Assembly (NCBI GenBank): GCA_963170055.1
Contig: CAUJGJ010000328.1
Coordinates: 2,501-17,500 of the forward strand
DNA length: 15,000 nucleotides
Origin: Halisarca cf. caerulea
Taxonomy: Eukaryota > Porifera > Demospongiae > Chondrillida > Halisarcidae
Direction: 5' to 3'
Shown: positions 9,301-14,591 of the stretch, in pieces
How the letters are laid out: each line of letters starts with the position of its first letter
How positions within the stretch are numbered: the stretch's first letter is position 1
Made by a program: the position numbers and the translations under genes
The notes under the pieces: model-generated
Told to the model about the DNA's origin: nothing
Seen by the model: the letters and a program-made list of their open reading frames with translations, nothing else
The model's database searches: none

Positions 9301-12300
9301 CATGCAGTAGGAGTTTGATAGATCTATGGTAGAAGTGTATTGCAGCTGTACATTTGCTGAGTTTGCTAGTTTCAAAGCAAGTGTAAATGATTACTACTTC
9401 ACATCCAATCAAATTTTCTATCACCTGCTACAGGCATGCTCAGCTCACTGCAGTGTGTAAAGGAATACAGCTGGATTGTTCTACTTATATTCATGGAATG
9501 GCTGAGATTTTAAGCACGCCGCTCCACCGTTCTATTGTGCTTTAGTGACTTCCCTGTACCCATCTGAACAATATGGCCATCAATACAGACGGAAGTACAA
9601 AAATCATTGACATGAGTCATACATATGTCTATGATAGGAAGTCCTTCCTATTGCCAACAATGCATTGGCAATTCCATTTGAACGATTGCCTTGGGCGAAA
9701 GACAAAACCTAGCAAACTAAAAGCAGTCATTTTGTGCCTTCTCAAATAGACCATACACAATTTCAATCCCATTGCACACAACAATGAGGTCAAGCAAGGT
9801 CAACAAGAACATCCAACCCTTCGCTAATCTGAATGTATGTGTGTAGAAACATTGTTTCAGGGTGAAATCGTGCTGTTTCTGGCACTCAATGACTGTAACA
9901 TTCTCAGAGCTGTTCAAAGATTCAGCAGACATGTAGGTGTGAGGACTGCTGGCATGATTGTATGTACGTACGCATACAATATCCATAGGTAATCAATTTG
10001 TTTAACTTATTAGTGAAGATGGTGCACAGACGGAGGTATGTAAATGTTAAGCATGTATTCACAGTAAGTCATACGAAGTGAAGTACATTCATATAGTCAT
10101 ATGCACATACACAAGGGAAAATTAAGGTGCACTGCTCCAAAAGATATAGGTAATCAATTTAGCAAAGATTGCAAATTGCTATAAGTACGTACGTATTAAG
10201 TACTCATAACTAGTCACATGCCATGAAGTATGTATACGCGGGGGGTGCTGGTGGCTCAGTAGGTTAGCACTGAAGTCAGTCAAGCATTGGACAGAAGGCA
10301 CCACTCCACCTGTGTGCCATTTGGAGTTTTTTTCCCTGCACCCCCCTGCCACCAACCTGGGACAGCTGAGAAGATGACCTACTGCAGCCACCAAACAATT
10401 TGAATTTGATTTAATTTGATTGTGTGTGTGTGAGCGAGTGTGTGGGATACTGGGGGCCTTAGTAGTAGCCTCAGGCTAATGGCCACCCAGTCAAAATAAG
10501 AAAAAAATATTATTATTATTATGTACTTACGTACATTACGTATAGTCACATATACGTACACAAGGTGAACGAACGTGTATTGCTTGCAAGGGAGAGGAAC
10601 TCACTTGAGATGGGACATTGGCTTCGCCGGGTGTGCATAAATGATCCTTTCAGGCGAGACCCCCAAGTCCACCATAGTCTTTATTTCCTCTTTGCTGGCA
10701 CAGTCAAATCCAGCTCCTAACTGTGCCATTACAGACAGCAGTGCTGGATCATTATTGCTCTTCATAGCTGAAGGACAGTAGTTGTCAATGAATAATATTA
10801 AAAGTAAGAACATTTTCATCATGACAGGGTCATCAATTTCAACAGACAGGCCATGTAGTGGTCGTCTATATTTACCAATTAAAGATGAATTAAGTTGACT
10901 AAGAATCGTCATAGGCATAGGAACCAGGAGGGCAGGGGGGCTAGGGGGGAGGGGGGGGGGGGGGGGGGGGCTTGTCCCCCTCACTTTTAGAGAATAGTGT
11001 TCCAATACTACACATGTGTCCACATGTTGTTGTATGTTCTCTCTATATGTATATAGAATCCTGTAGCCCCCTCACTAGTGTGGGTGTTCCTACATCCCTG
11101 AACATACACCATGGCATACGAGTGACCTAGCTTTATAATATTCATTCATTGGAACTTCTGTTAACCAACATCTCAATATTCCAACATTCTTTCTAATCTA
11201 TCTTTGTTTCAAGGTACAATCACCACACTAAACTACGTTAAGATTCACTTAATAATCCGACATCTTCCCTAATCTGACATCTTACACTTCCTACAGAGTG
11301 TTGGGATCTAGAGGTGCATGGTCCACTCACACAAAGCAGATTCTGCAATTCCGGCAAAAATAATCTCAATTTAGCTATATACTACAGTAACTGTAGCAAG
11401 AGGCTCTCTTGCATGTACCAGACACTGCACAACGCAGACATAATTATAGTCTCGTACCCATACTACCTAATAATATGTTGCCTCCATCATGACATCACTT
11501 GTCTCCCCAACCAAAGATATCATCATAATAAATAAGGAGGGGAAAACCGGGGGAAGGGGGGAAGGGGGGCTAGTAACGAGGCTAATAATAAACTAGTTGT
11601 GAACAAAGTTCAGAACCTCGCTGAATAAATAGGAATTTGGAATGGATGTGGGAATAGCAGCCATACCAGTAATGGCGGTCAAAAATGGAGGGCGACATGG
11701 CGGATCTTCTGACTTCCTGTTCGAAAGAACCCCACTCTACTGGACGAAGTAATTCAGATGATTCTCTGTTCCTTGTATCAATCTAAGTCCGCATTGGGCA
11801 TTGAGGTAGTTATAAGACCCGTAAATTGTGAGTGCTGGAAGTGCGAAAAGCCTGTGAATTTCTATTGAGTAGCTTGATTTTCACTCAAATTGATGTATCA
11901 ACTTGTAGTGCACACGTAACAAAGTCTTTCACGGTGCATTATCTGATATTTACCTTCTATTTCGACCTGTGATTTACGACCAAAGACACACTTTCGGGGC
12001 CTTAGTAGATTTTTATGGCCAATAATGCGTGGGCGACCGAGTTCTGTCTGTGCTAATGACTCAATCAACTAACCTCACTAAACCACTCAGGAATAAATAG
12101 TCTCTATTATATTATTCTAAGCAAAGACAAACATTCAGCTATGTGCATGAATATTAATATCACTAAATTTCTCCACATCATATGCACATACATATCATAC
12201 AGCTGTAATATACAGAAAATAAAGCCTTGGACACAGAGTTGTACAGTTGTACAGAGTTGCTGGGGTTAATTTAGCTTAAAGTGCACAAACACACTCCTGG

Positions 12301-12631
12301 CAAGGATAGCCACTGTATAGGTTATCTGTATACCAAAGATATTTATGCTAAGTACTACAGAATACATATGCATCGTAAAGGTAAACAATAACTAACCGTA
12401 AAAGACGTCCACGCGCGGCAAAAGCCTTTTCCAACGTGCATAAAGGTGAAGGAATCGTCCAAGGTCCACAGCATAGAACGGTTCTTCTCGTCCCGGGATG
12501 GTGCTCTCAATAAACTTGCTCACGGGTGTTCCATCGTCAAGGACAGAAAGAGGGACGGACTTCAGCCGCGTCACTCTCGACCCATTCTGGCAATGGGCCG
12601 GCCATAAGTCTTTCACCCAGCACGACGACAT
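4910..12631 (-). CDS. ODC: ornithine decarboxylase-like protein (six exons, 438 aa)
   Basis: Group IV PLP-dependent decarboxylase fold. The family turns ornithine into putrescine, the entry step of polyamine synthesis in the cytosol, as a homodimer; some paralogues are inactive antizyme inhibitors. Joined exons: 12631-12397, 10767-10605, 8078-7857, 6771-6462, 6125-5814, 4984-4910. All junctions are GT...AG and the phases (1,2,2,0,0) match. Landmarks in the 438-residue product: PLP lysine Lys81 (FYAMKSN; human Lys69), GAGFDCAS, Arg in LLVRIRSDD, His209 and Ser212 (SFHIGS), GGGFPG 247-251, Glu285 (AEPG), Asp318 (YVNDGIYG), Cys354 (WGPTC), Tyr383 (GAYSY). Two usual ligands differ: Thr288 replaces Arg277 and Cys355 replaces Asp361. 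The antizyme-binding region ([12 protein letters not shown]) is well conserved. The C-terminal tail is short and lacks a clear PEST stretch. The first in-frame ATG is at 12631; the frame stays open upstream to about 12703 but with only GTG/TTG codons. It could be a true ODC, a decarboxylase of altered specificity or an antizyme inhibitor-like paralogue. Confidence 0.88.
5348..5465. repeat. 118-bp palindromic foldback element
   Basis: The arms 5348-5375 and 5438-5465 are perfect 28-bp inverted repeats beginning CAGTTATTGTATGACC. Inside them the pairing continues imperfectly through TTATTGC...GCAATAA and CCCAAGGG...CCCAAGGG, leaving only a short loop. This looks like a foldback/MITE insertion, and it would form a long hairpin in the pre-mRNA. 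I do not recognise the family, and no clear target-site duplication is seen. Confidence 0.9.
5635..5710. repeat. imperfect inverted repeat with perfect 12-bp core
   Basis: AAAAAGTGTGCA (5651-5662) pairs with TGCACACTTTTT (5677-5688) around a 14-base loop. Weaker pairing extends outwards to TGTGG (5635) and CCACA (5702-5706). It is probably a small foldback element in intron 5. Confidence 0.75.
5814..6125 (-). CDS. ODC: ODC-like gene, exon 5
   Basis: Acceptor TCTCCACCCTCCAG before TCGTGGATG; donor CAG|GTAAGT. Encodes residues 311-414, the C-terminal beta domain: [10 protein letters not shown] with substrate Asp318, WGPTC with catalytic Cys354 followed by Cys355 instead of Asp, PELNIGDW, and FENSGAYSY with Tyr383. 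The loop between YGTF and WGPT is about four residues shorter than in human ODC. Confidence 0.88.
6261..6412. repeat. (TG)n microsatellite in ODC-like intron 4
   Basis: About 150 bp of TG repeats with GCGTG and GGTG interruptions towards the right end. In the sense of the gene this is (CA)n, starting about 50 nt after the exon 4 donor (6461) inside the 336-bp intron 6126-6461. The dipeptide-repeat frames over it are artefacts. Confidence 0.95.
6462..6771 (-). CDS. ODC: ODC-like gene, exon 4
   Basis: Acceptor TTCCTGCAG before CTTTCACATT; donor AAA|GTATGA. Encodes residues 207-310: FHIGS with His209 and Ser212, [12 protein letters not shown] (PLP-phosphate glycine loop) and VIAEPGTFF. Thr288 sits where ODCs carry Arg (EPGRYY). 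Confidence 0.9.
6865..7032. mobile_element. short TIR element (MITE-like), ODC-like intron 3
   Basis: Begins TACAGTAAAACCTGTC and ends, on the other strand, TACATTGAGCAAGACCTGTC. CCACCTGTCTA occurs twice inside, as if ends had been duplicated. About 168 bp with no coding content. It resembles the other CAGTRAAACCT-type elements in these introns. TA at both ends would fit the Tc1/mariner/pogo group. Confidence 0.45.
7144..7337. mobile_element. short TIR element (MITE-like), ODC-like intron 3
   Basis: Left end TACAGTGAAACATGTTCTTA and right end, reverse-complemented, TACAGTAAAGCCTGTTAAAA form matching inverted repeats of about 27 bp. Internal copies of CAGAGGTSYTG and GGACAGGTGGTCCT suggest subterminal repeats. 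A 90-codon open frame crosses it but looks like a chance frame. Confidence 0.55.
7619..7770. mobile_element. decayed TIR element of the same group
   Basis: TACAGTAAAAAAACACCTCT at the left; ACAGTGAGCCTCTCTAATCC as the reverse complement of the right. The match is poor and the limits are approximate. The stretch 7338-7618 between this and the previous element also carries fragments such as CTCTCTAATCTGAGCCTCTA, probably older remnants. Confidence 0.3.
7857..8078 (-). CDS. ODC: ODC-like gene, exon 3
   Basis: Acceptor CCTGTTAAG before ATTTGCAG; donor GAG|GTTAGT. Encodes residues 133-206, including [17 protein letters not shown], the equivalent of the antizyme-binding loop, LLVRIRSDD with the conserved Arg, and KFGAS. 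Using the alternative downstream TTTGCAG acceptor would break the frame. Confidence 0.88.
8128..8301. mobile_element. MITE with about 25-bp TIRs and TA flanks, ODC-like intron 2
   Basis: Flanked by TA on both sides. The left terminus is CTGTGAAACCTCTATTAAAG followed by GACA. The right terminus, reverse-complemented, is CAGTGAGACCTCTATAATAA followed by GGACA. The 170-bp interior is non-coding and contains further CCTCCTTT and TAAGGACA fragments. TA flanks and size fit a non-autonomous Tc1/mariner/pogo element. Confidence 0.65.
8371..8545. mobile_element. MITE of the same family, ODC-like intron 2
   Basis: Left end CAGTGGATCCTCTTATAACA; right end, reverse-complemented, CAGTGGAACCTCTCTATAAC followed by GGACA. 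Two internal copies of GGAAACCTCTNTAYAACA lie between them, so the end motif occurs four times in 175 bp. TA flanks only the right side; the left flank is AA. Confidence 0.6.
8699..8908. repeat. 52-54-bp minisatellite, four copies, built from MITE end sequence
   Basis: Units start at 8699, 8751, 8803 and 8857, with lengths 52, 52, 54 and a final 52 that is diverged at its end. Each contains CTTACTATGGTCCCAA, then GTCCTTTCTATAGAGG, then TTTCACTGTGCA. The last two parts are the reverse of the neighbouring elements' end motif (CAGTGAAACCTCTATA...GGAC). Open frames over it merely repeat with the unit. Confidence 0.9.
8909..10240. other. ODC-like intron 2, remaining sequence
   Basis: No exon or known element recognised. 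An 89-codon minus-strand frame at 9717-9986 has a hydrophobic patch but no family resemblance and no splice context. Two adjacent small hairpins lie at 9634-9671. The stretch 9000-9125 contains TATCCAGAACCTCCCGTTAA, perhaps a remnant of the CCTCTATA-type elements nearby. Confidence 0.5.
10241..10522 (+). mobile_element. probable tRNA-derived SINE, ODC-like intron 2
   Basis: The head GGGGGTGCTGGTGGCTCAGT continues AGGTTAGCACTG. TGGCTCAGTAGG (10252-10263) matches the pol III A box, and GCTC...TAGC can form a D-arm as in tRNA. The element ends in A7 followed by (ATT)n at 10500-10522, a typical SINE/LINE tail. I could not find a convincing B box (GGTTCRANYCC), and the tRNA-like part seems degraded after the D-arm. 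Flanks are rich in TACGTA words, so a target-site duplication is hard to define. Confidence 0.5.
10605..10767 (-). CDS. ODC: ODC-like gene, exon 2
   Basis: Acceptor TGTCCTTCAG before CTATGAAG; donor CAA|GTGAGT. Encodes residues 79-132 and carries the Schiff-base lysine Lys81 (AMKSNND), [14 protein letters not shown] and [16 protein letters not shown], a close match to the ODC pattern. The Ala79 codon is split across the intron 1 junction. Confidence 0.92.
10910..11100. mobile_element. hAT-like miniature element with poly-G tract, ODC-like intron 1
   Basis: Left end CATAGGCATAGGAACCAGG; right end, reverse-complemented, CAGGGATGTAGGAACACCC. CAGGGGCGTAGGAACC-type ends followed by a long G tract, CTTGTCCCCCTCACTTTT and later GTAGCCCCCTCACTAG are typical of a widespread class of invertebrate hAT-like miniature elements. 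About 191 bp, non-coding, no clear 8-bp target-site duplication. The G tract (20 consecutive G at 10951-10970) may be miscounted in assembly. Confidence 0.5.
11539..11569 (+). other. G-quadruplex-forming sequence
   Basis: Four G runs (4, 5, 6 and 6) separated by AAAACC, AA and AA, an ideal G4 motif. It lies in ODC-like intron 1 on the non-template side relative to neither conserved exon. 11101-11538 otherwise shows only AT-rich sequence with CCGACATCTTCCCTAATCTGACATCTT-like short repeats and no gene. Confidence 0.7.
11593..11628. repeat. third, short copy of the 2A/PHD-element 3' repeat
   Basis: CTAGTTGTGAACAAAGTTCA followed by GAACCTCGCTGAATA matches the outer end of the repeats at 12775 and 14503 with few differences, in the same orientation. 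Only about 35 bp match, so it may be a severely 5'-truncated copy or a chance remnant. Confidence 0.5.
11713..11868 (+). other. short protein-like plus-strand frame inside ODC-like intron 1
   Basis: A 51-codon frame between stops, with an ATG at its 16th codon. It contains [16 protein letters not shown], then [17 protein letters not shown] with a C-X-C-X2-C cluster, and looks more like protein than the surrounding DNA. An overlapping frame from a well-placed ATG at 11685 (33 codons, [16 protein letters not shown]...) is offset by one base, so a frameshifted relic is possible. No homologue is recognised and no splice partner found. Confidence 0.2.
11869..12396. other. ODC-like intron 1, exon-proximal part
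   Basis: No gene or repeat recognised up to the GTTAGT donor at 12396-12391. The region mixes moderately CG-containing sequence (to about 12060) with AT-rich sequence afterwards. Confidence 0.5.
12397..12631 (-). CDS. ODC: ODC-like gene, exon 1 (N-terminus)
   Basis: Encodes residues 1-78 from the first in-frame ATG (context GACATGT), ending [41 protein letters not shown] matches the start of the ODC barrel (family pattern AFYVADLG...LPRVxPFYAVK), given here only as a pattern. The leader before it is about 12 residues longer than in human ODC. A non-ATG extension of 24 codons to 12703 is open. Confidence 0.75.
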
Positions 12632-12694
12632 GTCATAGAGTCGGTGGCCGTCTCGAAGAAGATTTACCTGAGCCAACGTTACGCAACAATTCTC

Positions 12695-12702
12695 TGACGT
12701 CA
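12695..12702. promoter_or_regulatory. consensus CRE (TGACGTCA) upstream of the ODC-like gene
   Basis: A perfect palindromic cAMP-response element, the CREB/ATF site, 64 bp upstream of the ATG at 12631. Vertebrate ODC promoters respond to cAMP through CRE-like sites, so the position makes sense. A TATA-like CTATATAG lies further upstream at about 12752-12759. If that is the TATA box, the CRE would fall in the 5' leader. Confidence 0.5.
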
Positions 12703-12774
12703 CAATTTGCTGTACAGGATCCGTACAACGATCCAGAAACTATTACGCTACTATATAGTACTATAACAATATAA

Positions 12775-12877
12775 CTAGGTGTGAACTAAGTTCAGAACCT
12801 CGCGGAATATAATATGATAATTATACTATTATACTGAATTGTGTCACGTGATTTTAAATGGCTGATGTGTTGACATA
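12775..12877 (-). repeat. 3'-end repeat, copy A (103 bp)
   Basis: Begins CTAGGTGTGAACTAAGTTCA on the plus strand and matches copy B at 14503-14591 over its whole length, apart from a 13-bp AT insertion and small changes. The inner end overlaps the last codons and TAA of the Q/N-rich frame. It is read here as the 3' tail of the 2A/PHD element. Confidence 0.8.
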
Positions 12878-13206
12878 CTCTAGATTTGATTCACTTTGGT
12901 TTTGTATGTCAGGCTCATTTTGAGAATGTTGAGATTCTGAGTTTTGTACTTGTGAATGGTATTGTAATTGTGTTTCATTCGGTGCTTGTGATTGGCATGA
13001 TTGTAAAAGTGTTTCACTTGCAATGGGTATTTCGAATGTGTTTGTGTTAGTAATTGGTGTTGTGCTTTTTGAAATTGTGTTTGAATAGTTGTTTGACAAG
13101 TTTGAGATATTGTTTCATATTCATTGTTTTGAATTGAGTTTTGTGAAGTTAGTACATTTTCTTCTTGTTGCATAGGTTCTACAAGTGCATGATCATGTGG
13201 TTCAAC
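12854..13206 (-). pseudogene. Q/N/S-rich downstream segment of the 2A/PHD locus, frame-disrupted
   Basis: A strong acceptor (CTTTCTTTGCAG at 13218-13207) precedes it. The first part reads well in one frame (VEPHDHALVEPMQQEENVL...) and the rest reads better in another (TNTNTFEIPIASETLLQ..., ending EYVNTSAI then TAA at 12854). Switching occurs near 13100. It is rich in Gln, Asn, Ser and Thr because the DNA is a degenerate TTGTGTTTGA-type repeat. Joined to the preceding exon at the GTAAGT donor, the message meets a stop at once. I infer a decayed or frameshifted tail; a real function is not excluded. Confidence 0.35.
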
Positions 13207-13282
13207 CTGCAAAGAAAGAGGAATCAGTATTGAATGAAACAACACAAGGGACCATAATTTTATATAATTTAAAATTACTTAC
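13207..13282 (-). other. possible 76-bp spliceosomal intron
   Basis: GTAAGT donor at 13282-13277 and TTTCTTTGCAG acceptor ending at 13207, with AT-rich sequence between. Both signals are near consensus, and the size is typical of compact invertebrate introns. The phases do not match the open frame downstream (exon ends in phase 1, frame opens in phase 0). Confidence 0.45.
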
Positions 13283-13973
13283 ATTTGTAACTTGTAACAT
13301 AAGAATGTTCTTGCTGTAACAATCGTCTTTTATTGTCCATAAGTAAATTAGTAGTCTGAGAGAATAAACCTGATTCATTTGGTCTTGAAATGTTTAGATT
13401 TGGATCTAATGTACACGTATTAACTCTTCTCTTTCGAGTTCGTTTTTGACCAGTATCTGAATACGTACAGTGTGAACATGACCATTTAAAATCAAACATC
13501 CTAGTTAACTTATTGTATTTCTGTTTTGTCATACCAATGCATTCAATGTGATACCACGAATAACAGTCATCACAAGAAATAGCATTGTGATCGTCGAGAA
13601 CAGAAAGTTTACAATTTGGACAGTAGTCAATTGGACCTGGGTTTACTTCTACATCACCTGAAAGTAACAGAATAATAATCAACACAATATATACTTTCCT
13701 AAGTTTTATCTTGTCTTTGTGGTCGGTTTGAAATTGGCTATAACAACACGTAAGTGTTTTGGCTCTCCTTTTCGATATGAATTTGTATGGCAATAGCAAT
13801 TTTCTACTATAATGTTGAAAAACAATGAAACTGTAACGACTGGTATTGATTGACTGCCCATTTAAACGGTATAACTCATCTGCATTACGACTTGCAAGTA
13901 CATAGGAGGGACTACATCCTAAAGTCAGTAGTTTTAGAGACAAACAAAACAACAAGCCCGGTCGAAAAACCAT
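13275..13973 (-). CDS. 2A-peptide and PHD-finger protein of non-LTR-retrotransposon type
   Basis: A 232-codon frame with a strong start context (CCAAGATGG). Residues 6-20 (GLLFCLSLKLLTLGC) form a signal-peptide-like core. Residues 94-105 (VYIVLIIILLLS) are hydrophobic and lead into GDVEVNPGP (106-114), which fits the 2A consensus D-(V/I)-E-x-N-P-G-P. Ribosomes skip the bond between Gly113 and Pro114, which would yield a 113-residue upstream and a roughly 119-residue downstream product. Residues 118-169 form a complete PHD finger: Cys118, Cys121, Cys134, Cys137, His142, Cys145, Cys166, Cys169. A basic KRTRKRR tract (about 178-183) could be a nuclear signal. 2A sequences followed by a PHD are known from CR1/L2-like APE-type retrotransposons of marine invertebrates, upstream of endonuclease/RT. 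No such ORF2 is present here, so this may be a truncated element, an internally deleted one or a domesticated gene. Confidence 0.75.
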   Translation of the reverse strand: MVFRPGLLFCLSLKLLTLGCSPSYVLASRNADELYRLNGQSINTSRYSFIVFQHYSRKLLLPYKFISKRRAKTLTCCYSQFQTDHKDKIKLRKVYIVLIIILLLSGDVEVNPGPIDYCPNCKLSVLDDHNAISCDDCYSWYHIECIGMTKQKYNKLTRMFDFKWSCSHCTYSDTGQKRTRKRRVNTCTLDPNLNISRPNESGLFSQTTNLLMDNKRRLLQQEHSYVTSYKCK

Positions 13974-14043
13974 CTTGGATACACAGATTCAAGCACGAGG
14001 TATCACTTCAATAGGCTACGTCACAATTGTCATATGATAATAA

Positions 14044-14160
14044 ATGGCTGTGCAAATGGCCGTTATCATGGCCAACTTTCAGCGCCTATTGTGGAAACCC
14101 TACGCTAACAAAACGGAATATGAAAAATCGCCCCCGATCAAAGTTTCTAATTGTTTTTAA
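14044..14160 (+). CDS. possible 38-codon small ORF divergent from the 2A/PHD gene
   Basis: ATG at 14044 (followed by G) to TAA at 14158; the peptide begins MAVQMAVIMANFQRLLWKPY. The same frame stays open after the stop for 21 codons to a perfect GTAAGT donor-like site at 14223. This may be chance or a first exon with a premature stop. It starts 70 bp from the oppositely oriented 2A/PHD start, so a shared promoter is conceivable. No homologue recognised. Confidence 0.15.
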   Translation: MAVQMAVIMANFQRLLWKPYANKTEYEKSPPIKVSNCF

Positions 14161-14502
14161 AGTTATTTTAAGGACATTTTTGGACTTGTAGTCTCAGAAC
14201 CGAAGAAATCATTTAGGTTTAAAGTAAGTGCCTCTTTTAGTAATCGTGTACGAAGCACCGTTAGCGTCTGAGAAAGTTTTCACCTTCTTTGTGTGCTACT
14301 CTCGTGCCCCCTTCCAATCGGTGGGGCTAATTGTCGCATACTCTTTCGATCGAGAAGAGATCTTGCGTCAAAAATTTCCAATGTTGGCCTTAAACGAGCA
14401 ATACCCCAATTAAGTGCGTGGGATCCTCGATCTGAGTCCGCTACCAACCGGAAGTCGCTGACGAAATTAGTAAACCTCGCTTACGCTCGGTAATTATGCT
14501 AA
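14161..14502. other. non-coding or unrecognised sequence right of the 2A/PHD gene
   Basis: Slightly richer in CG than its surroundings, with AACCTCGCTTACGCTCGG near the right end, a word style seen in dispersed repeats. Two overlapping open frames of 61-66 codons are present but start with non-ATG or chance codons, and I do not recognise them. Confidence 0.4.
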
Positions 14503-14591
14503 CTAGGTGTGAACTAAGTTCAGAACCTCGCGGAATATGATAATTATACTGAATTGTGTCGGTGATTTTAAATGGCTGATGTATTGACATA
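14503..14591 (-). repeat. 3'-end repeat, copy B (89 bp)
   Basis: Same orientation and sequence as copy A, including the codons YVNTSAI and TAA of the Q/N-rich frame; beyond 14591 the similarity stops abruptly. This is the pattern expected of a 5'-truncated non-LTR retrotransposon insertion of the same family. The right-hand remainder, 14592-15000, is AT-rich with no gene recognised. Confidence 0.8.

Noticed and set aside
9717..9986. 89-codon minus-strand frame with a hydrophobic patch inside ODC-like intron 2
   Set aside because: No recognisable family, no splice context, length within chance for AT-rich DNA; joining it to ODC exons would break the phases.
10241..10320. A functional tRNA gene
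   Set aside because: Only the D-arm/A-box region is tRNA-like; no acceptor pairing, anticodon arm or B box.
12629..12703. Start of the ODC-like protein at 12703
   Set aside because: That codon is GTG; the first in-frame ATG is at 12631, and an animal gene is expected to use ATG.
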